Assembly (NCBI GenBank): GCA_965197395.1
Contig: CBDANB010000007.1
Location: forward strand, 868,001-932,000
Length of the DNA: 64,000 nt
Reading direction: 5' to 3'
Origin: CAZYFH01 sp965197395
GTDB taxonomy: Bacteria; Acidobacteriota; Vicinamibacteria; Vicinamibacterales; UBA8438
Part shown: one piece after another, positions 7,432 to 16,426 of the stretch
Layout of the letters: each line of letters begins with the position of its first letter
How positions within the stretch are numbered: position 1 is the first letter of the stretch
Notes under the pieces: generated by a model
Seen by the model: only the letters and a program-made list of their open reading frames with translations
Told to the model about the DNA's origin: nothing
Databases searched by the model: none
Program-made: the position numbers and the translations under genes

Positions 7432-8709
7432 ATGCCACCGCCACTTGAGTATCCAAGGGAGGTCTGCTTTTCCTGCACCGAATGCGGGGACTGCTGTCGG
7501 TCCTGGGACGTCCTGGTCGGGCCTGGGGAGCGCGACCGGCTCGCGGCCCTTGAATGGCACGGGCGCGAGGCGGACCTGGACGGCGCCCGCGTGGTGGAAC
7601 CGGTCGGTGGCGACGCGTCTCGGGGGCGCGAGCGTCTGGCCCGCAGAGTGGACGGCGCCTGCGTCTACCTTGGCGCGGAGAACCAGTGTCGGATCCACCA
7701 GCACTTCGGCGAGGGGGCGAAGCCGCTCCTGTGTCGCCTGTATCCCTTCAGCTTCTATCCGATGGGGGAGCGGGCGTCGGTCGACGTCTCGTTCTATTGC
7801 CGCTCGGTCAGCCAGGGCGATGGCGCGCCGATCGGGACGCGTCTCGGAGAGTGGACCCGTCTGCTCGCGTCGCGGGATCTCACCGACACGCGCCAACACG
7901 AACTGCGAGCCAATGTGCGGGTCGACGGTGCGTTGGTCTGGCAGATCGAGCACCACCTCTTGCAGTTCCTGAAGGACGCCTCGCTGACGTTGATCGAGCG
8001 CGTGCGCTGCGTCCTGCAGTTCGTGCGGCTGGCGACGACGGGGGATCCGGATCAGCCGACCGCGTCGGCCTTGCGGGTCGCCATGGCGAAAGGCATCCCG
8101 CTCCAGGTGCGCGGCGCGCCCCTCGAGGCGGTGATGGACAAGACGCAGCGGGCGATCTTTTACCAGTGGCTCTCTCTCGCGCTCAACCCCGCGCCCGCGT
8201 CGTTCCACACGCTCTCATCCGTGGAGCAGGCGCAGGTGCGCGACGCGCGCGAACGGGCCGGGCGGCGGTATCGGGACCGCGCCGGCCGGCCACACGTGGA
8301 CGGCGTCGAGCTGGAGGTCGATTTCGAACGTATCGCGTCGGTGGACACCGGTCTGTTCACCGAGAATGACTGCGCCCCGCTCCGGGATTTCCTCTGTGCC
8401 AAGATCGTCGGGCAGAAGTTCCTCATCGCGGGCGAGGACGAGCTGCCGCTCGTCGAGGCCACCCTCAGATTCCTTCTTTCGGTGCCAATGACCATCTGGA
8501 CGGCCAAGGCGCTGGCGGCCGAACGCGGTATGACCGCGGTCGAGGAGTCCGACCTGCGCCAGGCGATCCGCCTCATCGATCGCACGCTCGGTCAGATCTC
8601 CACGTCGCTGCTCCCTCGCAAGCAGCGCGAGGCGTATGACTGGGTCATGCTCGAGACCGACCTGGTGGAGGCAGCAACCGCCGACCTGCTCGTAGCTGGT
8701 AACAGGTGA
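7432..8709 (+). CDS. YkgJ-family cysteine-cluster protein
   Basis: 425 aa. The N-terminus has VCFSCTECGDCCRSWDV, the CxxCxxCC zinc/iron-cluster motif of the YkgJ/Fli-B family, with later cysteines in DGACVYLG, NQCRIHQHFG, LLCRLYPFSF and FYCRSVS. These together form the metal-binding domain in the first 140 residues. The remaining 280 residues are mostly helical with no recognised motif. The family's function is not settled; members are thought to bind a metal cluster. The product appears cytoplasmic. It stands alone. Confidence 0.85.
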   Translation: MPPPLEYPREVCFSCTECGDCCRSWDVLVGPGERDRLAALEWHGREADLDGARVVEPVGGDASRGRERLARRVDGACVYLGAENQCRIHQHFGEGAKPLLCRLYPFSFYPMGERASVDVSFYCRSVSQGDGAPIGTRLGEWTRLLASRDLTDTRQHELRANVRVDGALVWQIEHHLLQFLKDASLTLIERVRCVLQFVRLATTGDPDQPTASALRVAMAKGIPLQVRGAPLEAVMDKTQRAIFYQWLSLALNPAPASFHTLSSVEQAQVRDARERAGRRYRDRAGRPHVDGVELEVDFERIASVDTGLFTENDCAPLRDFLCAKIVGQKFLIAGEDELPLVEATLRFLLSVPMTIWTAKALAAERGMTAVEESDLRQAIRLIDRTLGQISTSLLPRKQREAYDWVMLETDLVEAATADLLVAGNR

Positions 8710-8818
8710 ATCGGCGGTCGCCACCCGTTGTGCTTGACACGACCGCCGTGCCGCAGAAGGGCCTCTTCGGGTAACTTCGGCCGTTGCGGCCGAAACGAGA
8801 ATCTCGTACTTGTTATCG

Positions 8819-8877
8819 ACCGTCGGCAAACGGCCAAGGCGCGCACGGCGCGCCTCGCGGGCGCGGAGCGGGGCTAC
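8819..8877 (+). repeat. Dispersed repeat A, 5' partial copy
   Basis: ACGGCCAAGGCGCGCACGGC followed by CGCCTCGCGG and CGCGGAGCGGGGCT is the first half of repeat A. The second half (GGGTCCCCACG onward) is absent; the sequence runs straight into the VOC-protein coding region. A short hairpin (TTCGGCC with GGCCGAA) lies about 40 bp upstream. Confidence 0.8.
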
Positions 8878-8883
8878 CAACCC

Positions 8884-9372
8884 ATGGTGCACGTGCCGCT
8901 GCATTCGACCGCCGATGCATCCCGCCGTGCGGCGGTGCTCGCGATGTTCGGGGGCCACACGGCGGCCGAGCCGATCGGACACGACGGGCCGTGGCAGGTG
9001 GGGGAGTTCTCCTGGAACGAGCTTGCCACGCCAGATCCCGCGGCGGCGTGCGACTTCTACGTCGGCCTGTTCGACTGGGTGAAGACCGACGCGATGGACA
9101 TGGGGCCCGACGGGACGTATCAGCTGTTCGGCCGCTCGACGGAGCGCTCGATGGGCGGCATCTTCAAGAAACCGGCCGGGCAGCCGGGACCGCCGGAGTG
9201 GTTGCATTACATCCACGTCGACAACGTCGACGGAAAAGTCGGCCAGGTGAAAGAGCTCGGCGGCCAGGTGCTGAACGGACCGATGGACGTGCCGGGCGGT
9301 GATCGGGTTGCCAAGTGCATGGATCCGCAGGGCGCCGCCTTCGCGATCCACGCGTCCGCCCAGGCGAGCTAG
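8884..9372 (+). CDS. VOC (glyoxalase/dioxygenase-like) protein, N-terminally shortened
   Basis: 162 aa. The recognisable domain runs from VGEFSWNELATPDPAAACDFY through FDWVKTDAMDMGPDGTYQLF, GGIFKKPAG and PPEWLHYIHVDNVD to the end MDPQGAAFAIH. Relatives in this VOC subgroup usually have two such domains (about 260 aa). Here only the second is present, and the sequence upstream is repeat A plus unrelated DNA, so the first domain was probably lost. One domain may still fold and dimerise. The ATG at 8884 is the first reasonable start after the repeat; no strong ribosome-binding site is visible. Substrate unknown. Confidence 0.7.
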   Translation: MVHVPLHSTADASRRAAVLAMFGGHTAAEPIGHDGPWQVGEFSWNELATPDPAAACDFYVGLFDWVKTDAMDMGPDGTYQLFGRSTERSMGGIFKKPAGQPGPPEWLHYIHVDNVDGKVGQVKELGGQVLNGPMDVPGGDRVAKCMDPQGAAFAIHASAQAS

Positions 9373-9394
9373 CTGCTGGCTGCGGTCGCCGTTC

Positions 9395-9444
9395 GTAGGG
9401 CAAGGCTTCAGCCTGACCACGCAGGCCTGAAGGCCTGCGCTACG
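9395..9444. repeat. Dispersed palindromic repeat B (REP-like), copy 1
   Basis: GTAGGGCAAGGCTTCAGCCT, spacer, GCAGGCCTGAAGGCCTGC, then GCTAC. Two adjacent palindromes are bounded by GTAG and CTAC. Other copies lie at 25289, 44163 and 45427. It sits between two converging genes and could also act as a transcript end. Confidence 0.85.
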
Positions 9445-9477
9445 ACGCCGGGAGGGTCGCGTTCGCTCGTCCGGCGG

Positions 9478-9984
9478 TCAGCTGGCCCGCTGCGCCATCA
9501 CGAGCTCCGCGGGACCGGGCAGGCCGATCGACTTGCGGACCGCCCCGAGGGCGCCCATGTGATACGCCTCGTGAAACACGAAGAAGGCGACGGCGTCGAG
9601 CACTGAACGTCCCGCGTGTGGCCCGGGACCCGCCGCCGCGCCGCGAACCGTCGCCTCGGTCGCGACGTCCAGAGCCTGCAGGAGCTCCGATCGGGTCTGC
9701 TCCCATCCGTCCCGGAACTCCGCCACCGTCGGGTAGTCCGACCCATCCGTCGCGCTCGTCGTCGAGAATGCCGCGACAAAGGGACTCTCCTTCGGAATGC
9801 CGAGGAGCTGGATGAGCTGGCATCGGTAAGCCAACATATGGCCGACCTCCCAGGCGATCGACGGTCCCTCGCCGTCACGGGTGCGCTGGCGCGATTGCGC
9901 ATCGGACACGTCGCCGAGGACCAGCGGCAACAGCATGTCGGTCGTGCCGAGGCTGGCTGCCACGGATTCGAGCCTCGGGATCAT
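9478..9984 (-). CDS. DinB/YfiT-like putative metal-dependent protein
   Basis: 168 aa, the usual length of DinB-like four-helix proteins. The conserved histidines are visible: WEVGHMLAYR in helix 2 and FHEAYHMGALGAVRK in the last helix, the HxxxH pair that binds a divalent metal with the first His. DinB-like proteins include thiol-dependent S-transferases, but the substrate cannot be deduced. AGGAG lies just before the ATG. It is the last gene of a five-gene reverse-strand operon, 24 bp after the amidase gene. Cytoplasmic. Confidence 0.8.
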   Translation of the reverse strand: MIPRLESVAASLGTTDMLLPLVLGDVSDAQSRQRTRDGEGPSIAWEVGHMLAYRCQLIQLLGIPKESPFVAAFSTTSATDGSDYPTVAEFRDGWEQTRSELLQALDVATEATVRGAAAGPGPHAGRSVLDAVAFFVFHEAYHMGALGAVRKSIGLPGPAELVMAQRAS

Positions 9985-10008
9985 TGGACTCCTCCTGCTG
10001 ACGTCGGG

Positions 10009-11046
10009 CTACTTCGGGAGTGGGCTCGTCGGCGCGCCGGATGGCCACCGGCGGGTCAGCGCTTGTTTCGCGGATTGAATCCGCCGTCCGTTCTCCTCGT
10101 ACGACAACGGCACGGTCTGGTCGACGCGCGCCGGATACGACGACGTGCGATAGACCTCGTATGCCTCGGTCCGGAGGTGCGCCAGCATGTGATGTCCGAC
10201 ACGCGTCTCTCGTTCGTGACGGAGTGCCGAGACATCCACCGGCGCCACGACGATCCGTTCACCCGGTCCCGGTGACGCCTCCGCGAGGAGGCGGCCGTCG
10301 AAATCCACGACCTGAGACCCGCCCGGCCAGGAATACGGCGGGTAGTGGCGAAGGCTGGCGCCCTGGTTGGCCGCCACCACGTACGCGAGGTTCTCCAGCG
10401 CCCGTGTGCGGTTGACGAGCGTCCACCAGGCCATCGGCTCCGTCGCGCCCCACGGATCCATGTAGGCCGAGACCCGCACGAGGATCTCCGCGCCGTTTGC
10501 GGTCAACTGGCGCAGCACCTCGGGGAACAGCCAGTCGTAGCAGGTGGCGCAGCCGATGCGACCGATCGGTGTCTCCGCGACGGGGAACAGCGGCTCGTCG
10601 TAGCCCGGCAGATCGTGCGGGCTCGTGTGCACCTCGTATGGAATCCAGGTGTTCACCTTTCGGTACTTATAGAGGATGCCGCCGGGGCCGATCAGGCAGG
10701 TCGTGTTGAACACGGCGCCGGGCCACTTCGGGTCCTCCTCGAGCATCGACCCGCTCTGGATATAGACGCCGTGCTCGCGCGCCTTCTCGGTCAACCGCTC
10801 CGTATGCTCGTTCGGGACCGGCACACTCAGCGTGCGCAGCAGCTCGGCGACGGTCGGGAACACTGGCGCGGCGTGCGCGAACTCTGGAAAGACGACCAGT
10901 TTCACCGGCAGAAACGGCGCGCTCCCGCCGACGGCCGAGTCGACCATGCTCAACATGCGGTCGGTGCTCGAGCGCATCTGGCGCCGGTCGACCGGATTGA
11001 CCAGGTCGGTCTGGCAGGCAGCGACGGCATACCGGATGTGCTCCAC
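10009..11046 (-). CDS. Nitrilase-superfamily carbon-nitrogen hydrolase
   Basis: 345 aa. The Glu-Lys-Cys triad is visible: E55 in VVFPEFAH, K130 in YKYRKVNTW and C169 in CATCYDWLFPE. The length and the insertion after the lysine resemble the aliphatic amidase/formamidase branch rather than true nitrilases, but the substrate is unknown. The start is a GTG at 11046 with GGAGGGG four bases before it. It lies 21 bp after the large TPR-VCBS gene and 24 bp before the DinB gene, so it is probably co-transcribed. No signal peptide, so it is cytoplasmic, unlike the exported products upstream in the operon. Confidence 0.88.
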   Translation of the reverse strand: MEHIRYAVAACQTDLVNPVDRRQMRSSTDRMLSMVDSAVGGSAPFLPVKLVVFPEFAHAAPVFPTVAELLRTLSVPVPNEHTERLTEKAREHGVYIQSGSMLEEDPKWPGAVFNTTCLIGPGGILYKYRKVNTWIPYEVHTSPHDLPGYDEPLFPVAETPIGRIGCATCYDWLFPEVLRQLTANGAEILVRVSAYMDPWGATEPMAWWTLVNRTRALENLAYVVAANQGASLRHYPPYSWPGGSQVVDFDGRLLAEASPGPGERIVVAPVDVSALRHERETRVGHHMLAHLRTEAYEVYRTSSYPARVDQTVPLSYEENGRRIQSAKQALTRRWPSGAPTSPLPK

Positions 11047-11067
11047 ATTCCCCTCCGGTCGACCGCG

Positions 11068-14000
11068 CTAGCGCGCGGTTTCGACGAGCGGCACCGAGCG
11101 GACGACGGCCCGTGTGTTGTACGTCTCCTGATACCGCCGGTGCTCGGACGTCTCCGGGTAGTGCTCGCCCTCGCCATACGGATAGCTGGTCATCCGGTGG
11201 AACGGCAGCGGCTCGACGGCATCGGGGCTCGCGGAGTTGATGTCCATCTCCTTGCTGAAGCCGTCGGCCCGCAGGAGGAAGGTGCGCGTCCATCCGTCCG
11301 GGAGTGGTTCGAGCGTTGTCGCGGAAAACTCGATCGCAACCTCGTCGCCGTCGCGCGTCACGACGAACATGTCGTCCGAGCCGGTCAGCAGGTCGAGGAC
11401 GTCGCCGGCGCGGGTGTAGCGACCGGTCATCGTTTTCCACGGTGAGGCCGGCGTGACGCGCGCGTAGTCGTAGATGGGCGGTTCGCTGTCGTCTGGTCGC
11501 AACTCTGCCGAGAACCCGCGCGGGCGCAGCGTCCCGCTGCGCGGCTCCAGCCGGGTCATGCGGACGTGTTCAGTCGACGTGCCACGCCCGACGAGGATCT
11601 GATCCCAGTAGATGCGCATGTTGGTCACGATGCGCACCTGTCGTTCGCCGGCGCGGAGGTCGGCGGAGAGATCGACGGCGATCGTCTGTGGCCGGCCAAC
11701 CGGAATGCCGATGCTGGCGTTGGCCGCGCGCCACCGTCCGTTGCCGCCCTTGATCTCGAGTGACGGCGCCGCGGCCGTCACGCCTGCCTGATGTGCCGCG
11801 ACGTTGTCGCTCGAGAACGCGTAGTCGGTCCACCCGGTCAACAGGAGCACGGCGGGCCGTGGGGCGTCTCCCAGATCGAGGGTCAGCGTGTGCGGTTCGG
11901 CGTGGCCGCGGAACGGCGCGAGCGCGAAGCCGTCGGCGTAGCGCCGGTCGAGCTGGGCGATCCGTTCCCTCACGTCGTGCCCGCCGTCGTCGATCGCGCC
12001 GGCCGGCGCGCGCAGGTCCTTGACGGCATGCATCCGGAACGATTTCGGCGGATCGGTCATCCCCTCGTTGGGAAACAGCTTCATGTCGCGCGGATGCGCG
12101 AGCACCATGAGCTCGACCTGATCGAGGAAAAACGCCTCTTCGAGCTCGTTTGTAACACGCAGCTCGAACACACCGTCGCGCGGCTGGAGCTGGTCCGCGC
12201 GAATCCGCACGTACTCCACGGGGTCGGGCGTGTTGTAGACGCCCGGGCCGTGCCAGTACCCCATCTCGCCGCCACCGAGGAAATCGGTCACGAACTCGAA
12301 CCGCGTCCCGTTCCACGTATAGAGGAACGGACACGAGGATGGCTTGCGGTCGAGCTCCCGCACCAAGAGGGGCGAAGAGATGAGGGCGGGCGGCGCTGCT
12401 GGCCCAGTGGGCTCGCTGCCCTCGGGCAACTCAGCGACCTCGGCCTGGAGGGTGCCCGACGGCCAGAGCAGGCGCACGACATCCGCGCCCGGACGCTCGC
12501 CAAGGCCGAATACGAGGTCAGCCGGCGCGACGGCCGGCGCGGCCGCCGAGGTCTCGAGTCTGCTGCTCAAGCTGCCGGCGCGCAGCTGAACCTTCGCCCC
12601 GACGCCCAGCCGGTTGCTCGCCAGCCCGGCGAGCTGGACACGCAGCGATCGGTTGGGCGACTCTCCGGCGTTGCCGAAAAATGACACCGTCTGCGGTCCG
12701 GCGGCGACAAGGTCCGTGTCGCCATCGACATCGAAGTCGGACACCGCGAGCGTATGGGCGGAGCTGAAGACCGCGGTGTCGATCGGACCGAGCCCCGCGG
12801 CGTCGGTCACGTCCGTCCACTCCTGTCCAAGGTTGCGCACGAGCCTGGGACCGTCGGCGGACCACACCACCAGATCGAGCAGGCCGTCGTTGTCGTAGTC
12901 GAGCAGCTGTGCGGCGGTCGCCGCCCGTGTGGCATCGGGCGCGGGGGTCGTCGTGAAGCCGCCACGTCCATCGCTCAGCGCGAACAGCCCGCCGCCGGCG
13001 CGGGCGAAGAAGAAATCCGGGTAGTCGTCCTTGTTGAGGTCTGCGGCCGCCACCGCGGCGACCGGGTCGCTTCCGTCGAGGCCCGCCAGCCCGACCTCGG
13101 CCGCCACGTCACGAAAGGTCCCATCGCGAAGGTTGGTGAAGAGCCGCGGCGGCGCATCGCGATTGACGATGAGGAGATCGATGTCGCGGCGATTGTCGAA
13201 ATCGGTGGGGACGAGCGCGACGACGTGACCGCGCGACTCGAGCAGCGCGTCGGTGGTGATCTCCGTGAACGTGCCATCTTGGTTGTTCTGGAGCAGCGAC
13301 AGCGGCGCGGGTGCGAACTCGCCGGGAAAGACGGCGCCCGCGTCCCCGACCGCGTCACGGGTGGCGTCGAGATCGGCCCAGCCGGCAATCACGATGTCGA
13401 CGTCGCCGTCGTGGTCGATATCGGTGAACGCCGCCGAGCTCGGGAGATACGGATACGGCGGGAAGCTCGCCGCGTCCGTCACATCCGTGAACCGGCCGTT
13501 GCCGTCGTTCCGATACAGGCTGCTGCCTCCGTAACGCAGCACGAACAGATCGGGCGCATCGTTGTTGTCGAAGTCGGCCGCGATCGCCCCGATCGGCACC
13601 GTGTCCGGCGGTGCGCTCCCCAGGCCGGCCTCCGCGGTCACGATGGTCCACGTCTCCGCCCCGTCGTTGCGGAGGAGCTGCTGCCCCTCCGCCGACGTGA
13701 GGAAGAGATCGAGATCGCCGTCGGTGTCCACATCGATCGGGGTGACCCCGCCGCTGAGCGAGGCGGCGAGCGCGCGCGACCCCGCCGCCGTCAGCTCGTC
13801 GGCCCCGAAGCGGCGCCCGAACGGTGACGGCGCGGCCACCCCCCGCGGGAGGTCAGCCGCGATCGGCGTCACGGTGAAGGTGGCGGACGGCGGTGCGCGG
13901 TCGACGAGCTCCGGTTCCGCGCCGGTCGATGCGATCGCCTCGGCGTAGCGGCCTGCCTCGAGATACCCGGCGCCGAACGTCACCGCGTATCCGGTCGCAC

Positions 14001-14742
14001 GCAGCGCCTGCGCCTGCTCCAGCAACTGCTGGCCTTCGTCGGTTTCCCCGCTCCGCGCGAGGGTGAGTCCGAGGCTGTAAGCGGCGGTGATGTTATACGG
14101 CTCCTCGGCAACGGCGAGGCGCAGCCGTTCGGCCGCGTCGACGTAGTTGCGTGCCTCGAGGTGGATCTGTCCGAGGTAGATGTTGGTGCCGACGTCACCC
14201 GGGTCCTGCTGCTGGACCTCGGCGAACCAGCCGAGCGCGTCGTCTGGGCGGTTCTCCGCGCGCGCGATCAACCCGAGCAGATACGTCGGCTGCGGCGACG
14301 ACGGCAGCTGACTCGCGGCCTCGGTCGCGGCCATCGTCGCGCCCTCGAAGTCCTGGTCGTAATAGAGCGCGAGGGCAAGATTGATGCGCGCGATGGCCAG
14401 GGTATCGTCGAGGCCGAGCGCGTCGCGAAACGCCGTCGCCGCGGCGGGGTAATCGAACTGCTCCAGGCGCGCGATGCCGCGATTGTTGGCGCGATGGGCG
14501 TCCTCACGCGGTCCGAGCTGGACCGCGTCATCACCGCCGCACGCGACGCCGGCCAGGACCAGCATCATCGCCGCGCGCGCGGCGTTCCGGCCGATCGTCG
14601 TCCCCGGCGCGCGCGCGGCGTGTCGGTCGATCATCGTCCCCCGCGCGGGCGCGGCGTGTCGGTCGATCATCGTCCCCCGCGCGGGCGCGGCGTGTCGGTC
14701 GATCATCGTCCCCCGCGCGGGCGCGGCGTGTCGGTCGATCAT
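11068..14742 (-). CDS. TPR / VCBS-repeat / ASPIC-UnbV lipoprotein, 1224 aa
   Basis: After a repetitive N-terminus (residues 1-48, four MIDRHA-type 12-residue units) comes a lipoprotein signal, MMLVLAGVAC, with the lipobox cysteine at about residue 68. TPR units follow at about 80-270 (NNRGIARLEQFDYPAAATAF and others). Next are many FG-GAP/VCBS blades with DIDTDGDLDLF-like calcium loops (about 320-730), an ASPIC/UnbV segment (RLGVGAKVQLRAG, VRLLWPSGT), and about 380 further residues starting near CPFLYTWNGTRFEFVTDFLG with no known domain. The first ATG overlaps the upstream stop as ATGA. It is the third gene of the operon. Likely an exported scaffold or binding protein. Confidence 0.85.
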   Translation of the reverse strand: MIDRHAAPARGTMIDRHAAPARGTMIDRHAAPARGTMIDRHAARAPGTTIGRNAARAAMMLVLAGVACGGDDAVQLGPREDAHRANNRGIARLEQFDYPAAATAFRDALGLDDTLAIARINLALALYYDQDFEGATMAATEAASQLPSSPQPTYLLGLIARAENRPDDALGWFAEVQQQDPGDVGTNIYLGQIHLEARNYVDAAERLRLAVAEEPYNITAAYSLGLTLARSGETDEGQQLLEQAQALRATGYAVTFGAGYLEAGRYAEAIASTGAEPELVDRAPPSATFTVTPIAADLPRGVAAPSPFGRRFGADELTAAGSRALAASLSGGVTPIDVDTDGDLDLFLTSAEGQQLLRNDGAETWTIVTAEAGLGSAPPDTVPIGAIAADFDNNDAPDLFVLRYGGSSLYRNDGNGRFTDVTDAASFPPYPYLPSSAAFTDIDHDGDVDIVIAGWADLDATRDAVGDAGAVFPGEFAPAPLSLLQNNQDGTFTEITTDALLESRGHVVALVPTDFDNRRDIDLLIVNRDAPPRLFTNLRDGTFRDVAAEVGLAGLDGSDPVAAVAAADLNKDDYPDFFFARAGGGLFALSDGRGGFTTTPAPDATRAATAAQLLDYDNDGLLDLVVWSADGPRLVRNLGQEWTDVTDAAGLGPIDTAVFSSAHTLAVSDFDVDGDTDLVAAGPQTVSFFGNAGESPNRSLRVQLAGLASNRLGVGAKVQLRAGSLSSRLETSAAAPAVAPADLVFGLGERPGADVVRLLWPSGTLQAEVAELPEGSEPTGPAAPPALISSPLLVRELDRKPSSCPFLYTWNGTRFEFVTDFLGGGEMGYWHGPGVYNTPDPVEYVRIRADQLQPRDGVFELRVTNELEEAFFLDQVELMVLAHPRDMKLFPNEGMTDPPKSFRMHAVKDLRAPAGAIDDGGHDVRERIAQLDRRYADGFALAPFRGHAEPHTLTLDLGDAPRPAVLLLTGWTDYAFSSDNVAAHQAGVTAAAPSLEIKGGNGRWRAANASIGIPVGRPQTIAVDLSADLRAGERQVRIVTNMRIYWDQILVGRGTSTEHVRMTRLEPRSGTLRPRGFSAELRPDDSEPPIYDYARVTPASPWKTMTGRYTRAGDVLDLLTGSDDMFVVTRDGDEVAIEFSATTLEPLPDGWTRTFLLRADGFSKEMDINSASPDAVEPLPFHRMTSYPYGEGEHYPETSEHRRYQETYNTRAVVRSVPLVETAR
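14599..14742 (-). repeat. 36-bp in-frame tandem repeat at a translation start
   Basis: Four 36-bp units (14707-14742, 14671-14706, 14635-14670 and a variant at 14599-14634) encode MIDRHAAPARGT repeats; a more divergent fifth unit follows. Each unit carries GGGGACGATGATCGACC, which is the junction of the upstream stop and this gene's start, so every unit duplicates the ATGA overlap. Up to four in-frame ATG codons result. Confidence 0.95.
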
Positions 14743-16424
14743 CGTCCCCAGCGCGCGAGTGGTGTGGCGTCGACCAAGCCGTCGCCCTCGCGAATCGTGA
14801 GTTGGTGGTTCACGTCGGGAGACGCCACCCGGTCGATCGTCCCGCTGGGCCAGAGGACGCGCACGGCCTCGACCGTCGTCGCGCGCCCCAGACCGAACGT
14901 CACCGGGAGCTCGCTCTGCGAGGCGTAGCTCGATCCCGTCTTGACGATCTGCCAGGGCGTATTCCCGCCGGTGGTCACCTCCACCCGGGCGCCAATGCCG
15001 TCGCGGTTCGAGTCGACGCCGATGGTGCGGACGCGGATCACGTTGTTCGTGCCACGGGTGTCGTTCCGGAGCAGGCGCGCGGGACCGTTGTTCTCCGTGA
15101 CGAGCACGTCGAGGTCGCCGTCGCCGTCCAGATCGCCGTAGGCAGCGCCCCGGCCAACCACGGGGTGCGCCAGCGCGGGACCCGCCACGGCGGTGGCGTC
15201 CTCGAAGCGCCCCTCGCCGATATTGCGGAACAGCAGCGCCGGCTGCGCGTAGGTGACGCGCGACTGCACCTCCTCGACGAGGTCGTCGACATGCCCGTTC
15301 AACGCGAAGATATCCGGCCGGCCGTCGAGATCGTAGTCGAAGAAGAAGCAGCCGAACGTGAGGGCCAGTAGCGATCCTCGGCCGACGGCGGACCGTGGCG
15401 CCTCGTCGATGAACAGGCCGTTGCCTTCGTTGTGAAAGAGCGCAATCATTTCATTGGAGAAGTTGCCGACGATGAGGCTCGGTCGGCCAGAGTCGTCGTA
15501 GTCGATCGCGTCGACACCCATCCCCGCCCTCGCAACCCCCGCCTCGCTGTACGCCACACCCGCGACGACGCCGATGTCCTCGAACGTGCCATCGCCGCCG
15601 TTGCGATACAGCTGGTCGGGCTGGGTGTCGTTCGCCACGAACAGGTCCATCCAGCCGTCGCCATCGAAGTCGAGCATCGCGACGCCGAGCGCCTTCGACG
15701 CCGGGTTCGACAGTCCCGCGCGCGCGGTCACCGCCTCGAACGTGCCGTCGCCGCGATTCCGGTAGAGCGTCGGACTCTGACCCGTGTACGACTCGGGCGT
15801 GCAGTAGGACTTGCTCTCGCCGCCACGCGGCCCCGGGCAGAACAGATCCGTCTCGATGGTCCACTCGACGTAGTTCGCCACGAAGAGGTCCAGGTGGCCG
15901 TCCTTGTCGTAGTCGAACCAGAGCGCGCTGGTGGAGAACCCGCCGTCCGCGACGCCGGCCTCCGCGGTCACGTCGACAAACGTGCCGTCGCCCGCCCCCC
16001 TGAACAGCCGGTTGTCGCCGAGCGCGGTCAGATAGATGTCGACGTCACCATCGTTGTCGTAATCGGCCGCCGTGCCACCCACGCCGTACATCTCGACCGC
16101 GAGCAGTCCCGAACCCCGGGTGACGTCGGTAAACGTGCCGTCGCCATCGTTCCGGTAGAGCACCGGATGGGTCGCGTCGCCGCCGCGCCCCGGCCAGTGT
16201 GACGAGTCGACGAGGAGAACGTCCTGCCACCCGTCGCCGTCGATGTCGAGCACCACGCCGCCGGCGCCCATCGTCTCGGGGAGATACTTCTCGCCAAAGG
16301 CGCCGTTCGTGTGCACGAACGTGATGCCGGCGGACTCGGTGACGTCGGCGAACTCCGCTGGTTGTCCTCCCGCGGCGACGGTGAGTACGAAGGCGAGGCC
16401 CACGAAGGCGACGACGCGTGCCAT
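14739..16424 (-). CDS. CRTAC1-family protein (VCBS repeats plus ASPIC/UnbV)
   Basis: 561 aa with a signal peptide (MARVVAFVGLAFVLTVAAGG). The mature protein starts FADVTESAGITFVHTNG and has repeated blades such as DIDGDGWQDVLLVD, DYDNDGDVDIYLT, DFDGDGWMDLFVAND and DYDLDGRPDIFALNG, each with an acidic Ca-binding loop. It ends with an ASPIC/UnbV domain (NRDGIGARVEVTTGG, VRVLWPSGTID). Such proteins form beta-propellers outside the cell; their role is unknown. It lies 2 bp after the cytochrome gene and overlaps the next gene by four bases, so the three form a tightly coupled unit. Confidence 0.9.
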   Translation of the reverse strand: MARVVAFVGLAFVLTVAAGGQPAEFADVTESAGITFVHTNGAFGEKYLPETMGAGGVVLDIDGDGWQDVLLVDSSHWPGRGGDATHPVLYRNDGDGTFTDVTRGSGLLAVEMYGVGGTAADYDNDGDVDIYLTALGDNRLFRGAGDGTFVDVTAEAGVADGGFSTSALWFDYDKDGHLDLFVANYVEWTIETDLFCPGPRGGESKSYCTPESYTGQSPTLYRNRGDGTFEAVTARAGLSNPASKALGVAMLDFDGDGWMDLFVANDTQPDQLYRNGGDGTFEDIGVVAGVAYSEAGVARAGMGVDAIDYDDSGRPSLIVGNFSNEMIALFHNEGNGLFIDEAPRSAVGRGSLLALTFGCFFFDYDLDGRPDIFALNGHVDDLVEEVQSRVTYAQPALLFRNIGEGRFEDATAVAGPALAHPVVGRGAAYGDLDGDGDLDVLVTENNGPARLLRNDTRGTNNVIRVRTIGVDSNRDGIGARVEVTTGGNTPWQIVKTGSSYASQSELPVTFGLGRATTVEAVRVLWPSGTIDRVASPDVNHQLTIREGDGLVDATPLARWGR

Positions 16425-16426
16425 GC

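Noticed and set aside
12754..13827. Forward frame of 357 codons inside the 1224-aa lipoprotein gene
   Set aside because: Shadow of VCBS repeats on the opposite strand; repeated VAVVVDIG-like words arise from the acidic DxDxDG codons read in reverse.
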